A DNA stretch of 64,000 nucleotides from Dipteris shenzhenensis (taxonomy: Eukaryota; Polypodiophyta; Polypodiopsida; Gleicheniales), in NCBI GenBank assembly GCA_047967505.1, contig CM106539.1. One strand, given 5' to 3'. Positions within the stretch are counted from its first letter, which is position 1; the number at the start of each line of letters is the position of its first letter. The notes beneath the pieces were generated by a model that worked only from the letters and a program-made list of their open reading frames with translations, was not told the origin of the DNA and searched no databases. Position numbers and translations under genes: made by a program. Positions 1 through 13,200 of the stretch are shown piece after piece.

Positions 1-521
1 AAATCTCTTTGCAGCCATAGTCAAGACACCTCATTCTCTCTCTTAATCTCTCTCTCTCTCTCTCTATAACTCTTAAGTATTTTTCATTCCTCTCTCTCTC
101 TCCCTCTCTCTCCCTCTCTCTCTTTCTCTCTCCCTCTCTCTCTTTCTCTCTCTCTCCCTCTCTCTCCCTACTCTCTCCCTCCCTCAAGGAGCCACGGTCC
201 CCAAGAGAAGCCAAGGTCCCCAAGAGACCGGCTTCTCTCTCTTAATCTCTCTCCCTCTCTCTCCTCTCTCTTTCTTTCTCTCCCTACTCTTCTCTCTCAT
301 TTAAAAATATAATATAAAAGATGTAAATATATAAAACTCTCTTTACTTTCTCTCTCTCTCTCTCTCTCCTCCTAAATCTCCTTGTAGTCATAGTCAAGAC
401 ACCTCATTCTCTCTCTTAATCTCTCTCTCTCTCTCTTTGACAACTCTTAAGTATTTTTCTCTCTATCCTCATCCCACTTATTCTCTCTCTCCCTCTCTCT
501 CCCTCTAGCACAGAAGTTTCA

Positions 522-557
<36 letters not shown>

Positions 558-1200
558 TCTCTCCCTAAGTCTCCCTCTTCTCTTCTCTCTCTCTCTCTCT
601 TTTCCTCTCTCCTCTCGCCACGTTTCATTCCTATAAACTTTCTCTCTCTCTCCCTCTCTCTCTTTCTCTCTCTCCCTCTCTCTCTTTCTCTCTCCCTCTC
701 TCTCCCTACTCTCTCCCTCCCTCAAGTAGCCACGGCCCCCAAGAGACCCGCTTCTCTCTCTTAATCTCTCTCCCCCTCTCTCCTCACTCCTTACCAGCTT
801 CTCTCTCTTAATCTCTCTCCGCCTCTCTCCTCTCTCTTTCTTTCCCTCCCTACTCTTCTCTCTCTTAATCTCTCTCCGCCTCTCTCCTCTCTCTTTCTTT
901 CCCTCCCTACTCTTCTCTCTCTTAATCTCTCTCCGCCTCTCTCCTCTCTCTTTCTTTCCCTCCCTACTCTTCTCTCTCTTAATCTCTCTCTGCCTCTCTC
1001 CTCTCTCTTTCTTTCCCTCCCTACTCTTCTCTCTCTTAATCTCTCTCCGCCTCTCTCCTCTCTCTTTCTTTCCCTCCCTACTCTTCTCTCTCATTTAAGG
1101 AGCCCCTATTCTCTGTGTGAATCTCTCTCTCTCTCTCTCCCTCTCTTAAGGAGCCCCTCTTCTCTCTCTTAATTTCTCTCTTTCCCTCCCTCCCTATTCT
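1..1200. repeat. CT-rich low-complexity tract
   Basis: The plus strand is almost pure C and T with long (CT)n runs, interrupted by short AT stretches near 300-340 and recurring phrases such as CTCTTAATCTCTCTC. Long Arg/Glu-rich open frames on the minus strand are a by-product of the GA repeat and show no domain. No gene is visible. Confidence 0.9.
808..1095. repeat. 57-bp tandem repeat, about five copies
   Basis: The phrase TTAATCTCTCTC recurs at 808, 865, 922, 979 and 1036, an exact 57-bp step each time. Copies are nearly identical; one carries CTGCC where the others have CCGCC. Because 57 is 19 codons, the minus strand stays open as a 19-residue Arg/Glu/Lys-rich repeat. I take that as a chance result of period and composition. 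Confidence 0.9.
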
Positions 1201-1371
1201 CCCATTTCTCAAATTTACAAACTCGAATATAAATAAAAAACTAATTAAAATAGAACTCAAAAACTCAAATAAGAAACTAATCCCTATTCTCCCATTTCTC
1301 AAATTTACAAACTCGAATATAAATAAAAAACTAATTAAAATAGAACTCAAAAACTCAAATAAGAAACTAAT
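1192..1371. repeat. 90-bp direct duplication
   Basis: The segment starting CCCTATTCTCCCATTTCTC at 1192 is repeated at 1282 with essentially no differences, so this is a recent two-copy tandem duplication. The following bases to about 1880 are AT-rich and include short reiterated pieces (AAGTCCTTTTCATTCTCGT near 1840-1900). No gene is visible. Confidence 0.85.
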
Positions 1372-1949
1372 TTAAAAAGAATTGTAATGCCTTCTAAAAG
1401 ACCACCCTCCTCAAAAACTTTAAGAATAAACTAATTGAAAAAGAATTATAAGTAAAGAAAAAGAATTACAATACGAATTTTAAGAAATAGAACTCAAAAA
1501 CCTTAACAAGAAACTAATTGAAAAGAATTGTAAGTAAAGAAATAGAATTACAAGACGAATAAAAAAGAATGCAAGTACCTGGAAAAAGTGAAAAAAGTAA
1601 GGCTCGGCTTATCCTTTCTCTTCCGCTCTTGGTTGCTTCAATGAAACGAGGAGAGAGTTAAAACTAGTCCACTCCTACACATAAATTTGAATTTTCAAAA
1701 AAGAGAGGGAAATTTGAATTCATTATAAATTTGAATTCAAATTTGTGTTCAGCATTCTTCTTATACGTTCCTTTTGAATTCAAATTTATGTTCAACATTC
1801 TTCTTGATACTTTCTTCAACATTCTTCTCGATTCTTGTAAGTCCTTTTCATTCTCGTAAGTCCTTTTCATGTAAGTCCTTTTCATTCTCGTACGTCCTTT
1901 TCATTCTTCTCGTAAGTCAAATCTTATTTTTCGTTCTTGCTCGTGATAG

Positions 1950-3835
1950 TAAGTCAAATCCTCCTCTCCCATCTCTCTCTCTCCTTCTCTCTCTCTCCTC
2001 TCTCTCCTCTCCTTCCCTCCACGACCCAATCCTCTCCTCCAACCTCCTTCCCTCCCCTCCCCTTCCTCCGCCGCCAAAACTCCTCCCTTCCCTCCGCTCT
2101 CCCTCCTTCCCCAAAATCCCTCTCCCCTCTTGCTACCCTTCCCCTCTCCCGTCGCCTAACCTCTTCCTCCCCTACCCCTTTTTCCCCCTACCCCTTTTAA
2201 CCTTCCTAAATTTTCCCCACCCCCCTTGGCGACCCCCCCAACCTTTCCACCCTCTTCCCCACTCTCCCTTTGGCCCCCCCTCCCTCCTTCCTTGGCGACC
2301 CCCCCCTCCTCTCACCCAGCTCCCCCTCCGCCCTCCCTGGGGCTGGCCGCCAGCCCCCCCCTCTCCTCACTCCCTAGGCTGGCGGCCGCGGCCGCCAGCC
2401 CCCCCCCCCCTCCTCTCACCCACCCCCCCCCCTTCGCAACCCACCCATCCCCCCCCTTCACCCTCTCCCTGGGCTGGCGGCCGCGGCCGCCAGCCCCCCC
2501 CCCTCCTCTGACCCAGCCCCTCCCCCTGTTCACCCTCCCCCCCTCTTCCCAACCCACCCATCCCGCTCCCTGGCTGGCGGCCGCGGCCGCCAGCCCCCCC
2601 CCCCCTCTCCTCTCTCCCCCCTCCTCTCACCCAGCCCCCCCCCTCTCCCTGGGCTGGCGGCCGCGGCCGCCAGCCCCCCCCCCTCCTCTGACCCAGCCCC
2701 TCCCCCTCTTCACCCTCCCTCCCTCTTCCCAACCCACCCATCCCGCTCCCTGGCTGGCGGCCGCGGCCGCCAGCCCCCCCCCCCTCCTCTCACCCACCCC
2801 CCACCCCTCCCCACCCATCCCGCTCCCTGGCTGGCGGCCGCGGCCGCCAGCCCCCCCCCCCTCTCCTCTCTCCCAGCCCCCCCCCCCTCTCCTCTCTCCC
2901 CCCTCCTCTCACCCAGCCCCCCCCCCCTCTCCTCTCTCCCTGGGCTGGCGGCCGCGGTCGCCAGCCCCCCCCCCCTTCTCACCCACCCCCCACCCCTCCT
3001 CTCACCCAGCCCCTCCCCCTCTTCACCCTCCCCCCCCCGCTTCCCAACCCACCCCCCCCCTTCACGCTCCCTGGCTGGCGGCCGCGGCCGCCAGTCCCCC
3101 CCCGTCTCACCCAGCCCCCCCCCCCCCCCTCCTCTTCACCCCCCCCCCCCTCTTCACCCGCCCCCCCCCCCTTTCGCAACCCCTCCCCCACCCCCCCTCA
3201 GCCGCTCCCCCACCCTCCCGGGCTGGCGGCCGCGGCCGCCAGCCCCCCCCCCCCCTCCCCCCCTCAGCCGCGCCCCTCTCCCTCCCCCTCTCCCCCCCTC
3301 TTCACCCGCCCCCCCCCTTTCGCAACCCCTCCCCCACCCCCCCTTCCCCCCCTCAGCTGCTCCCCCACCCTCCCGGGCTGGCGGCCGCGGCCGCCAGCCC
3401 CCCCTCTTCACCGCGCCCCCCCCCTCCCCCTCCTCCCCCCTACCCCCCTCCCTCCTCCCCCCCTTCAGCCGCTCCCTCACCCTCCTTGGCTGGCGGCCGT
3501 GGCCGCCAGCCCCCCCTCTTCACCCTCCCCCCCCCTCCCCCCCTCAGCCGCGGCCCCCTCCCTCCCCCTCTCAGCCGCTCCCCCCTCCTCTCGCTGCGCC
3601 CCCCCCTCCCCCTCTCAGCCGCTCCCCCCTCCTCCTCCCAGCCTCCCCTCTGCACCCACCCGCTTCCCTCCCACCCGCCGCGCCAGCCTCCCCTCCCACC
3701 CTCACACCCACCTCCCTCTTCGCCCCTTCTTCCCCTCCCTTCCTCCTCCCTCCCGTCCCACCCTCTTCCTCCCCTCCCTTCCTCCTCCCTCCCCTCCCCT
3801 GAACCTTTCTCTCTCTAATTTCTCTCTCTTCAAAT
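1950..3835. repeat. Polypyrimidine tract with repeated 20-bp GC palindrome
   Basis: For about 1.9 kb the plus strand is nearly all C and T. It is interrupted at fairly regular intervals by the perfect palindrome CTGGCGGCCGCGGCCGCCAG. Copies begin at 2379, 2474, 2574, 2654, 2754, 2831, 2945, 3075, 3223, 3378 and 3490; those at 2945 and 3490 carry one mismatch each. Spacing is 77-155 bp. A long proline-rich frame at 2226-3818 follows from the composition and is not accepted as a gene. Such DNA can form hairpins, triplex or i-motif/G-quadruplex structures, but that is inference. Confidence 0.9.
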
Positions 3836-4780
3836 TTTAAAAAAGAAACTAGAAAAAAAAGTTTGCAAGTACCTGGAAACAGTTTGTAAGTTTGCTCTTT
3901 CTTGCTTTCTTGCTCTTCCTTCCTTGCTCTCTTGATCGTCCTTGCTTTCTTGCTTGAATGAAATGAGGGGAGAAAGAATGAATGAAGGAAGACTATATAT
4001 AAGAAAAATTAGGTTTTCCTCCTCCTCTCCTATTGGCTTTCCATTCCTCCCCTCTCTCCTATTGGCTTTTCATTTATCTCCTCTCCCATTGGCTCCCATT
4101 ACTCCCCCTCTCCTATTGAACCCCCATCCCTCATCCATTAGCCCCCCTCCCATCCATCCATTTCTTCTTCCTCCCCATTGCCACCACTCCCATCCCACAT
4201 TTCCACCACGTCCCATTTTCCAAAATCCCATATTTCCCCATCTCACCCTTCTCTTTTTCATCCCCTATTAACTTCCTCACTCATTTCACTCCCTTATTAG
4301 CCTACTCCCCTATTACTTTCCCCTCTCCCATTCCATTCTTCCCTCCCCACTCTCACTTCCACTTCCCATTACTCACTTGCCATTTAAAAACTATTAATAT
4401 ATTATTATACTATTTTTTATACTAATTATCATACACCCTTATTACTTCCCTATCCTATTCCACTCCTCCCTCCTCATTCCCACTTCCACTTCCCATTACT
4501 CACTTGCTATACACATTTGCAAACTATTAATATATTATTACATGATTTTTTATACTATTTGTAAACTTACATATGGGCAAAATCACAGGTGTCAAAGCGA
4601 TCCTATTGTGGTCATACAACAACTGTGCTTTTATTCAAGGGTATATTTATCCTCATCAACAAGCTTATTTACTCAAGGTATGAAGTGCATAATTTGTGCA
4701 CTAGGTGTTTACTTTGTGCCAAAATTGTTTGCCACACACACACACACATATACATATACCGAGAATTTTCTAATATTATC
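3836..4780. other. No gene seen; pyrimidine-rich to AT-rich transition
   Basis: The sequence stays C/T-rich to about 4530. It contains a diverged 127-bp direct duplication: ACTTCCCATTACTCACTTGC at 4361 recurs at 4488. A short (CA)n run lies near 4736-4750. No coding signal is seen. Confidence 0.6.
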
Positions 4781-7700
4781 GCATCTACATTTCTCCAATG
4801 GGCATAAAACTTTGTACACTCCTCAACCTAGGTCTTATTGACTTGCATTCAAAGTGGTGCACCCATCTCATAAGTACTTGTTCGGATAACACACCTCCTA
4901 TGTATTTTATGACGATTGTGCATAACACTAGGAACAAAATGGTGTATCATGTGAGACAGACTATGCAAAGCATATCCAATGGACACAAGACTTTACACGT
5001 TCCTCAACCTAGGCAGTATTGACTTGTGTGCAAAGTGGCATCCCCATCCGATAAGTACTTGTTCGAAAAATACACCTACGATCGTGTTTTTTGACGATTA
5101 TGCATGACACTAAGGCAATAATGGTGTTTTATGCTTGATCGACAATGCAAAGCATATCCGATGGGAACAATACTTTGCACACACCTTCAACTAGGTAGAA
5201 TCGACTTACATGCAAAGTGGCATGCCCATCCCATAAGTGCTTGATCCTATAACATACCTAGAAACGTGTTTTTTGACGGATGTGCATGACACTAGAGTAA
5301 AAATAGTATTTAATGCTCGATAGACCATGCAAAGGATATCCGATGGGCACAAAACTTTTCGTACGCCTCAACCTAGGTGGTATTGAAATGTTCTCAATGA
5401 GGCACACCCATCCGATAAGTACTTGGTCAGATAACACACCTAATGGCGTGTTTTTTTGTGAATGTGCATGTCATTAGGAAAAAAATGATGTATAATGCGT
5501 GATCGACCATGCAAATCATATCCGATGGTGACAATACTTTACACGCACCTCAACGTAGTTAAAACGGACTTGCGTGCAAAGTGGAGCCCCCATATGATAA
5601 ATATTTATTTGAATAACACACCTATGGCCGTGTTTTTATATGGTTGTGCATGACACTAAGGCAAAAACGGTGTGTTATGCTTGATCGACAATGCAAAGCA
5701 TATCCGATGGGCACGATACTTTGCACACACCTTCAACTAGGTGTAATTGACTTACATGCAAAGTGGCACGCCCATCGCATAAGTGCTTGATCAGATAACA
5801 CACCTAGCAGTGTGTTTTTTTACGAATGTGCATGGCACTAAGGCAAAAATGGAATTTAATGCTCGATCGACCATGCAAAGCATATCCGATGGGCACGATA
5901 CTTTGCACACACCTTCAACTAGGTGGAATTGACTTACATGCAAAGTGGCATTCCCATCGCATAAGTGCTTGATCGGATAACACACCTAGCAGCGTGTTTT
6001 TTTACGGATGTGCATGGCACTAAGGCAAAAATGGTATTTAATGCTCGATCGACCATGCAAAGCATATCCGATGGGCATAATACTTTTCCTATACCTCAAC
6101 CTAATTGTTATTAAAATGTTGTCAAAGAGGCACATCCATCCGATAAGTACTTGGTCAGATAACATACCCAAGGGCGTGTTTTTTTGCGGATGTGCATACC
6201 ACTAGGGAAAAAATGGTGTATAATGCGTGATCGACCATGCAAATCATATCCGATGGTGACAATACTTTGCACGCATCTCAATGTACTTAAAATGGACTTG
6301 CGTTCAAAGTGGAGCCCCCATCTGATAAGTACTTATTTGAATAACACACCTATGGCCGTGTTTTTATATGATTGTGCATGACACTAAGGCAAAAACGGTG
6401 TGTTATGCTTGATCAACCATGCAAATCATATCCGAAGGTGACAATACTTTGCACACACCTCAAACTAGTTGAAAAGGACTTGCGTGCAAACTAGAGCCCC
6501 CATCCGATAAGTACTAGTTTGAATAACACATCTAGGACTGCGTTTTTTTACGAATGTGCATGACACTAAGATAAAAACGGTGTTTTATGCTTGATCGACA
6601 ATGCAAATCATATCCGATGGGCACAATACTTTGCACACACCTTCAACTAGGTAGAATCGACTTACATGCAAAGTGGCATACCCGTCCCATAAGTGCTTGA
6701 TCCTATAACATACCTAGAAACGTGTTTTTTGACGGATGTGCATGACACTAGAGTAAAAATAGAATTTAATGCTCGATAGACCATGCAAAGGATATCCGAT
6801 GGGCACAAAACTTTTCGTACGCCTCAACCTAGGTGGTATTGAAATGTTCTCAATGAGGCACACCCATCCGATAAGTACTTGGTCAGATAACACACCTAAT
6901 GGCGTGTTTTTTTGTGAATGTGCATGTCATTAGGAAAAAAATGATGTATAATGCGTGATCGACCATGCAAATCATATCTGATGGTGACAATACTTTGCAC
7001 GCACCTCAACGTAGTTAAAACGGACTTACGTGCAAAGTGGAGGCCCCATCTGATAAGTATTTATTTGAATAACACACCTATGGCCGTGTTTTTATATGGT
7101 TGTGCATGACACTAAGGCAAAAACAGTGTGTTATGCTTGATCGACAATGCAAAGCATATCCGATGGGCACAATACTTTGCACACACCTTCAACTAGGTTG
7201 AATTAACTTACATGCAAAGTGGCACGCCCATCGCATAAGTGCTTGATCAGATAACACACCTAGCAGCGTGTTTTTTTACGGATGTGCATGGCACTAAGGT
7301 AAAAATGGTATTTAATGCTTGATCCACCATGCAAAGCATATCCGATGGGCACAATACTTTGCACATACCTTTAACTAGGTGGAATTGACTTACATGCAAA
7401 GTGGCACGCCCATCGCATAAGTGCTTGATCAGATAACACACCTAGCAGCGTGTTTTTTTACGGATGTGCATGGCACTAAGGCAAAAATGGAATTTAATGC
7501 TCGATCGACCATGCGAAGCATATTCGATGGGCACGATACTTTGCATACACCTTCAACTAAGTGGAATTGACTTACATGCAAAGTGGCATTCCCATCGCAT
7601 AAGTGCTTGATCGGATAACACACCTAGCAGCGTGTTTTTTTACGGATGTGCATGGCACTAAGGCAAAAATGGAATTTAATGCTCGATCGACCATGCAAAG

Positions 7701-10090
7701 CATATCTGACAATACTTTGCACGCACCTCAATGTAGTTAAAACGGACTTGCGTGCAAAGTGGAGCCCCCATCTGATAAGTACTTATTTGAATAACACACC
7801 TATGGCCGTGTTTTTATATGGTTGTGCATGACACTAAGGCAAAAACGGTGTGTTATGCTTGATCGACAATGCAAAGCATATCCGATGAATACAATACTTT
7901 GCACACACCTTCAACTAGGTGTAATTGACTTACATGCAAAGTGGCACGCCCATCGCATAAGTGCTTGATCAGATAACACACCTAGCAGCGTGTTTTTTTA
8001 CGGATGTGCATGGCACTAAGGCAAAAATGGTATTTAATGCTCGATCGACCATGCAAAGCATATCCGATGGGCACGATACTTTGCACACACCTTCAACTAG
8101 CTAGAATCGACTTACATGCAAAGTGGCATGCCCATCCCATAAGTGCTTGATCCTATAACATACCTAGAAACGTGTTTTTTGACGGATGTGCATGACACTA
8201 GAGTAAAAATAGTATTTAATGCTCGATAGACCATGCAAAGGATATCCGATGGGCACAAAACTTTTTGTACGCCTCAACCTAGGTGGTATTGAAATGTTCT
8301 CAATGAGGCACACCCATCCGATAAGTACTTGGTCAAATAACACACCTAATGGCGTGTTTTTTTGCGGATGTGCATATCATTAGGAAAAAAATAGTGTATA
8401 ATGCGTGATCGACCATGCAAATCATATTCGATGGTGACAATACGTTGCATGCACCTCAAAGTAGTTGAAACGAACTTGCGTGCAAAGTGGATCCCCCATC
8501 TGATAAGTACTTATTTGAATATCACACCTATGGCCGTATTTTTATATGGTTGTGCATGACACTAAGGCAGAAATGATGTGTTATGCTCGATCGACAATAC
8601 AAAGCATATCCGATGAACACAATACTTTGCACACACCTTCAACTAGGTGTAATTGACTTACATGCAAAGTGGCACGCCCATCGCATAAGTGCTTGATCAG
8701 ATAACACACCTAGCAGCGTGTTTTTTTACGGATGTGCATGGCACTAAGGCAAAAATGGTATTTAATGCTCAATCAGCCATGCAAATCATATCGGATGGCC
8801 ACGATAATTTGCACACATCTTCAACTAGGTGTAATTGACTCACATGCAAAGTGGCATTCCCATTGCATAAGTTCTTGATCGGATAACACACCTAGCAGCG
8901 TGTTTTTTTACGAATGTGCATGGCACTAAGGCAAAAATGGTATTTAATGCTCGATCGACCATGCAAAGCATATCCGATGGGCATAATACTTTTCTTATAC
9001 CTCAACCTAGGTGGTATTAAAATGTTGTCAAAGAGGTACACCCATCCGATAAGTACTTGGTCAGATAACATACCTAAGGGCGTGTTTTTTTGCGGATGTG
9101 CATACCACTAGGGAAAAACGGTGTATAATGCGTGATCGACCATGCAAATCATATCTGATGGTGACAATACTTTGCACACACCTCAACCTAGTTGAAACAG
9201 ACTTGCGTGCAAACTGGAGCCCCCATCCGATAAGTACTAGTCTGAATAACACATCTAGGACTGCGTTTTTTGACGAATGTGCATGGCAATAAGGCAAAAA
9301 TGGTATTTAATGCTCGATCGACCATGCAAAGGATATCCAATGGGCACAAAACTTTTTTTATGCCTCAACCTAGGTGGTATTGAAATGTTCTCAATGAGGC
9401 ACACCCATCCGATAAGTACTTGGTCAGATAACACACCTAATGGCGTGTTTTTGTGCGAATGTGCATATCATTAGGGAAAAAATGGTGTATAATGCGTGAT
9501 CGACCATGCAAATCATATCCGATGGTGACAATACTTTGCATGCACCTCAATGTAGTTAAAACGGAATTGCGTGCAAAGTGGAGCCCCCATCTGATAAGTA
9601 CTTATTTGAATAACACACCTATGGCCATGTTTTTATATGGTTGTGCATGACAGTAAGGCAGAAATAGTGTGTTATGCTTGATTGACAATGCAAAGCATAT
9701 TGGATGGGCACAATACTTTGCACACACCTTCAACTAGGTGGAATTGACTTACATGCAAAGTGGCATTCCCATCGCATAAGTACTTAATCGGATAACACAC
9801 CTAGCAGCGTGTTTTTTTTATGGATGTGCATGATAGGAGCAAAAATAGTATTTAATGCTCGATGGACCATGCAAAGCATATCCGATGGGCACAACACTTT
9901 TTGTACACCTCAACTAGGTGGAATTGACTTACATGCAAAGTGGCACCCGCATCCCATTAGTGTTTGATTGGATAACGTACCTAGTAGGCTCATGTTTTTT
10001 TACGGATGTGCATGACACTAGAGCAAAAATAGTATTTAATGCTAGATTGACCATGCAAAGGATAACTTGGCATGTCCATCTGATGAGTAT
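4780..10090. repeat. Satellite array, ~182-bp monomer, about 29 copies
   Basis: Successive monomers share blocks such as ATAACACACCTA, CGTGTTTTTTTACGGATG, GTGCATGGCACTAAGGC, GACCATGCAAAGCATATCC and GATGGGCACAATACTTTGC. Spacing of GTGCATGG is 182 bp (5828 to 6010; 7284 to 7466). Monomers are diverged, but distant ones match better than neighbours. The variant TACCTAGAAACGTG recurs at 5255, 6711 and 8161, steps of 1456 and 1450 bp, about eight monomers, so there is higher-order structure. Short open frames in both strands repeat with the monomer and are not genes. Monomer length and higher-order organisation resemble plant centromeric or subtelomeric satellites; location is not testable here. 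Confidence 0.93.
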
Positions 10091-10228
10091 TTGATCGCAT
10101 AACTTCTCCCACTAATAAATTAAGTACTAATTAAAAATTATAATAAATAAGTAGATTATTAAAAAGAGACTAATATTTATGTAATTGTTGCCACTGCAGC
10201 TTGCTTGCGAAGGACTCTCACAAAGGAG

Positions 10229-13200
10229 ATGGCTATAGATTTTGTTCCAGGGATGGATGTGATTTTATGTAGCAAAAGAGAAGTAGTTGCATTTGCTACA
10301 ATCCATGATAGTGATCCCAATTCTCTTTGCCACTTTCGAAGACTTGGCGAAGATAAGGTAGCAGTTACTGTATCAAAGATTCTTAGCGCACATGTTGAGC
10401 TAAAGTATAAATGTGGAGATATGGAAACACTTGGAGATGTTATGCCCTACAATACATCCAACAAATCATTTATAGCATGGGACAAAGATGAGACTTATGC
10501 AACAGACATTATCAAGAATACAAAGTGCACCACCTTGGATTTTACTATAGGGGACATTCTACAAATGAGATCATTTGCAAATAAGATTGTAGCAGAAGGT
10601 GAAGTATTGGGATTTGAACAAGTGGAGCAATGGTCATTTGCGCAGATGAGGATTCTAAAAGTCACTGATGATGGTATGGTTGATAACATAACATCCTTAT
10701 GTGATCCCTACTATGAGGTAGGCAAGAATATGAGATGGAGCATGCAATTTTTAAACATGAGAAAGAGGCACATGGTTTTCAATGATAAAGACAACGCATA
10801 CTACAATATCAAAGGACCTAAAAAGCGTGCCCATGTGCCAGGCTCTATCACTTCAAATGTGGATGATTTCAATATACTCAATTATAGAAGTGACATCTTA
10901 TCTGGAGTGGATGAGTTCATTGGTTCCAAGAAACAAAATGATTTTAGCTGCGAAGCCTTATCTGGGGTGGATGAATTCTTGCACAGTGAGAAGGGCAAAG
11001 GTTTCAATAGCGATGTCTTGTCAAGTGTGGATGAGTTCATGCATATTAACAAACCTGGTGTCAATCAAGGTTGTGGATTTGTGAAAGCCATGCAAGATGT
11101 CCCAATGAGTGATGTTCTCTCAGGAGTGGAAGAGTTTCAAGGTTCTCAATACTCTCGTAGAATATTGAATTCATTGAATGGTCCTAAGAGTATGTTAAAA
11201 ATGAGGATGAGATCAACAGAGGATTATTCAGTATTTAACTTTGATTGTGATATGAACAAGGATGCAACGACCAATCATGGATGCTTGGTTACAAACAAAT
11301 GTGAGGAGAAGAAGTGCATAAATACAGATAACAATGTGTACGAGGAACGAAAACGGTCATACATATGCATGAAGAGAAAGAGAATCCAGGCAGATCCACA
11401 AAAGCAACCAAAGAGGAAGAGAGTAATGAAGGAGGAGAACATGTTAAATGCATTGGGATATCTATGTTGCAAGCGAAGATGTATGCGCTTCATTGATCTT
11501 GCAGACATCAGGGAATGTAGAGGACACGTGTGGCAAAGAAGGGGAAGCGAAAGAAATGAATACCTTCTCACAAGTCTCTCTTGCTTTCTTCAGAATGGCA
11601 ATAAAAGGCTAAGTTCAAGACAAAAGGTAAAACCTCTCGTAAATGGAAAAAGGATTTACAATAAGGCATATCGCAATATTACTGGATTATCCCATGGTAC
11701 ATATTGGGATTTAGTCACCAAGGCAAAGGGCGGCAACAAATTTAGCATTCACGGTAATAGAGGAAGGTCCAAATCAAGAATCTCAACTGTCAGGGCAGCA
11801 GCAATTTTACAAGACTTCATACATGAAAATGCTTTGCCTCAACCCCATATATCTACCAAACTCCCTAACGGTGATGCGATCACTGAAATGCACCTTCCAA
11901 TGGGCTTGACAAAGCTCGAAGTATTTGACTCTATTACAGAAAAGCAAAGGCAAAGAGGGGATGCTGTAGCTTCTTCTCATACTTTGTATACTCTTTGGAA
12001 GAAGAACTTTGGATATGTTAAAATCCCAAGGAGGCAAAAAATGTCAAAGTGCAATGTCTGTGATGATTTAAAGCGAGCGATTGAGAGTGCAACATGTCCA
12101 AATCAAAGGGAATTATACAAAAAAAACTGAAAATCTCATCATGACCTTATTCGACATTCCAGACAAAAATATGCATTTTGGAAGGAGCAAGCTATTTCGC
12201 ATCCTGATGACTACATGTGTCTTATTGTAGATGGCATGGATCAGAATACAACAACATTGCCTCGTTTTGTTGCCACTCCACCTAAATTACAAGGAAAGCA
12301 CTTTCTAAAGACACATCTATGTGGAGTGTTAGTGCATGGAATTAAGTTCTTTGCAGATATATGGATTGATTCCTTGCATCTACATGATAGCAATCAAGTT
12401 GTAACATCTATTATGAAGGCAATTCGCAATGTACATGCAGAAAAAGGTCGCCTGCCACCGACTTTGAGAATACAAGCTGATAATTGCTGGCGAGAAAATA
12501 AGAATGTACTTATGTTTGCCTTCTGCTCCATGCTAGTTGCTCATCGAATCTTCAATGAGGTCGAATGTGGATTTTTGTATGTTGGGCATACACATGAGGA
12601 TATCGATCAAGTTTTTAGCACAGTCTCAAGGGAGCTTAAATGCAAGGATGTGGAGACAATAGATGACTTGGTAAGAAGATGTGGCAGGCAAGTTGGTGGT
12701 CGTAAGGAAAGTACAGTATGTGAGAGGCTCGAAAGAATGTATGATTGGAAGAGCTTCATTCTACCTTTCATACAAACGGGTGGTGATGCATTGACAGGTC
12801 ATACCAATCCACACTACTTTCGTTTTTTTTTTTAAGATGAAAAACCCGTAATGCAATGGCAACAGTATTCTCATGATACAAAATGGGAACCTGAAGAACC
12901 TTACAGTCTCTTAACTTCAATTCCCAGCAAGGAAAGGTATCCAACATGGGCTCCTATACAAGAATTTAATGAGAGGTCTAATTGTGAAATAGATGGATTA
13001 AAAGCATTTATTACATACAAAGAGGAAATGCTCCAGAGATATCCTGATTCGAAGCCTGCTTGGAGAGAACACACTACCACTGTAATTAACAAGACACGAA
13101 ATTTAATAAAGGACCTTGAGAGAATGCGAGGCTCAAAGGATGTCAAGGAAGAATGCAATATGTTTTGGCCAAATGTTCATAACGATTTGCGCCCAGCTCC

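Noticed and set aside
416-1350. Arg/Glu-rich open frames on the minus strand
   Set aside because: Direct translation of (GA)n low-complexity DNA.
2226-3818. 530-residue proline-rich open frame
   Set aside because: It exists only because C/T-rich DNA lacks stop codons in that frame; repeats of WRPRPPA come from the palindrome. No domain, promoter or codon signal.
5791-9650. Family of ~65-residue frames on both strands
   Set aside because: They recur once per satellite monomer and decay with it; no start context or protein conservation beyond the DNA repeat.
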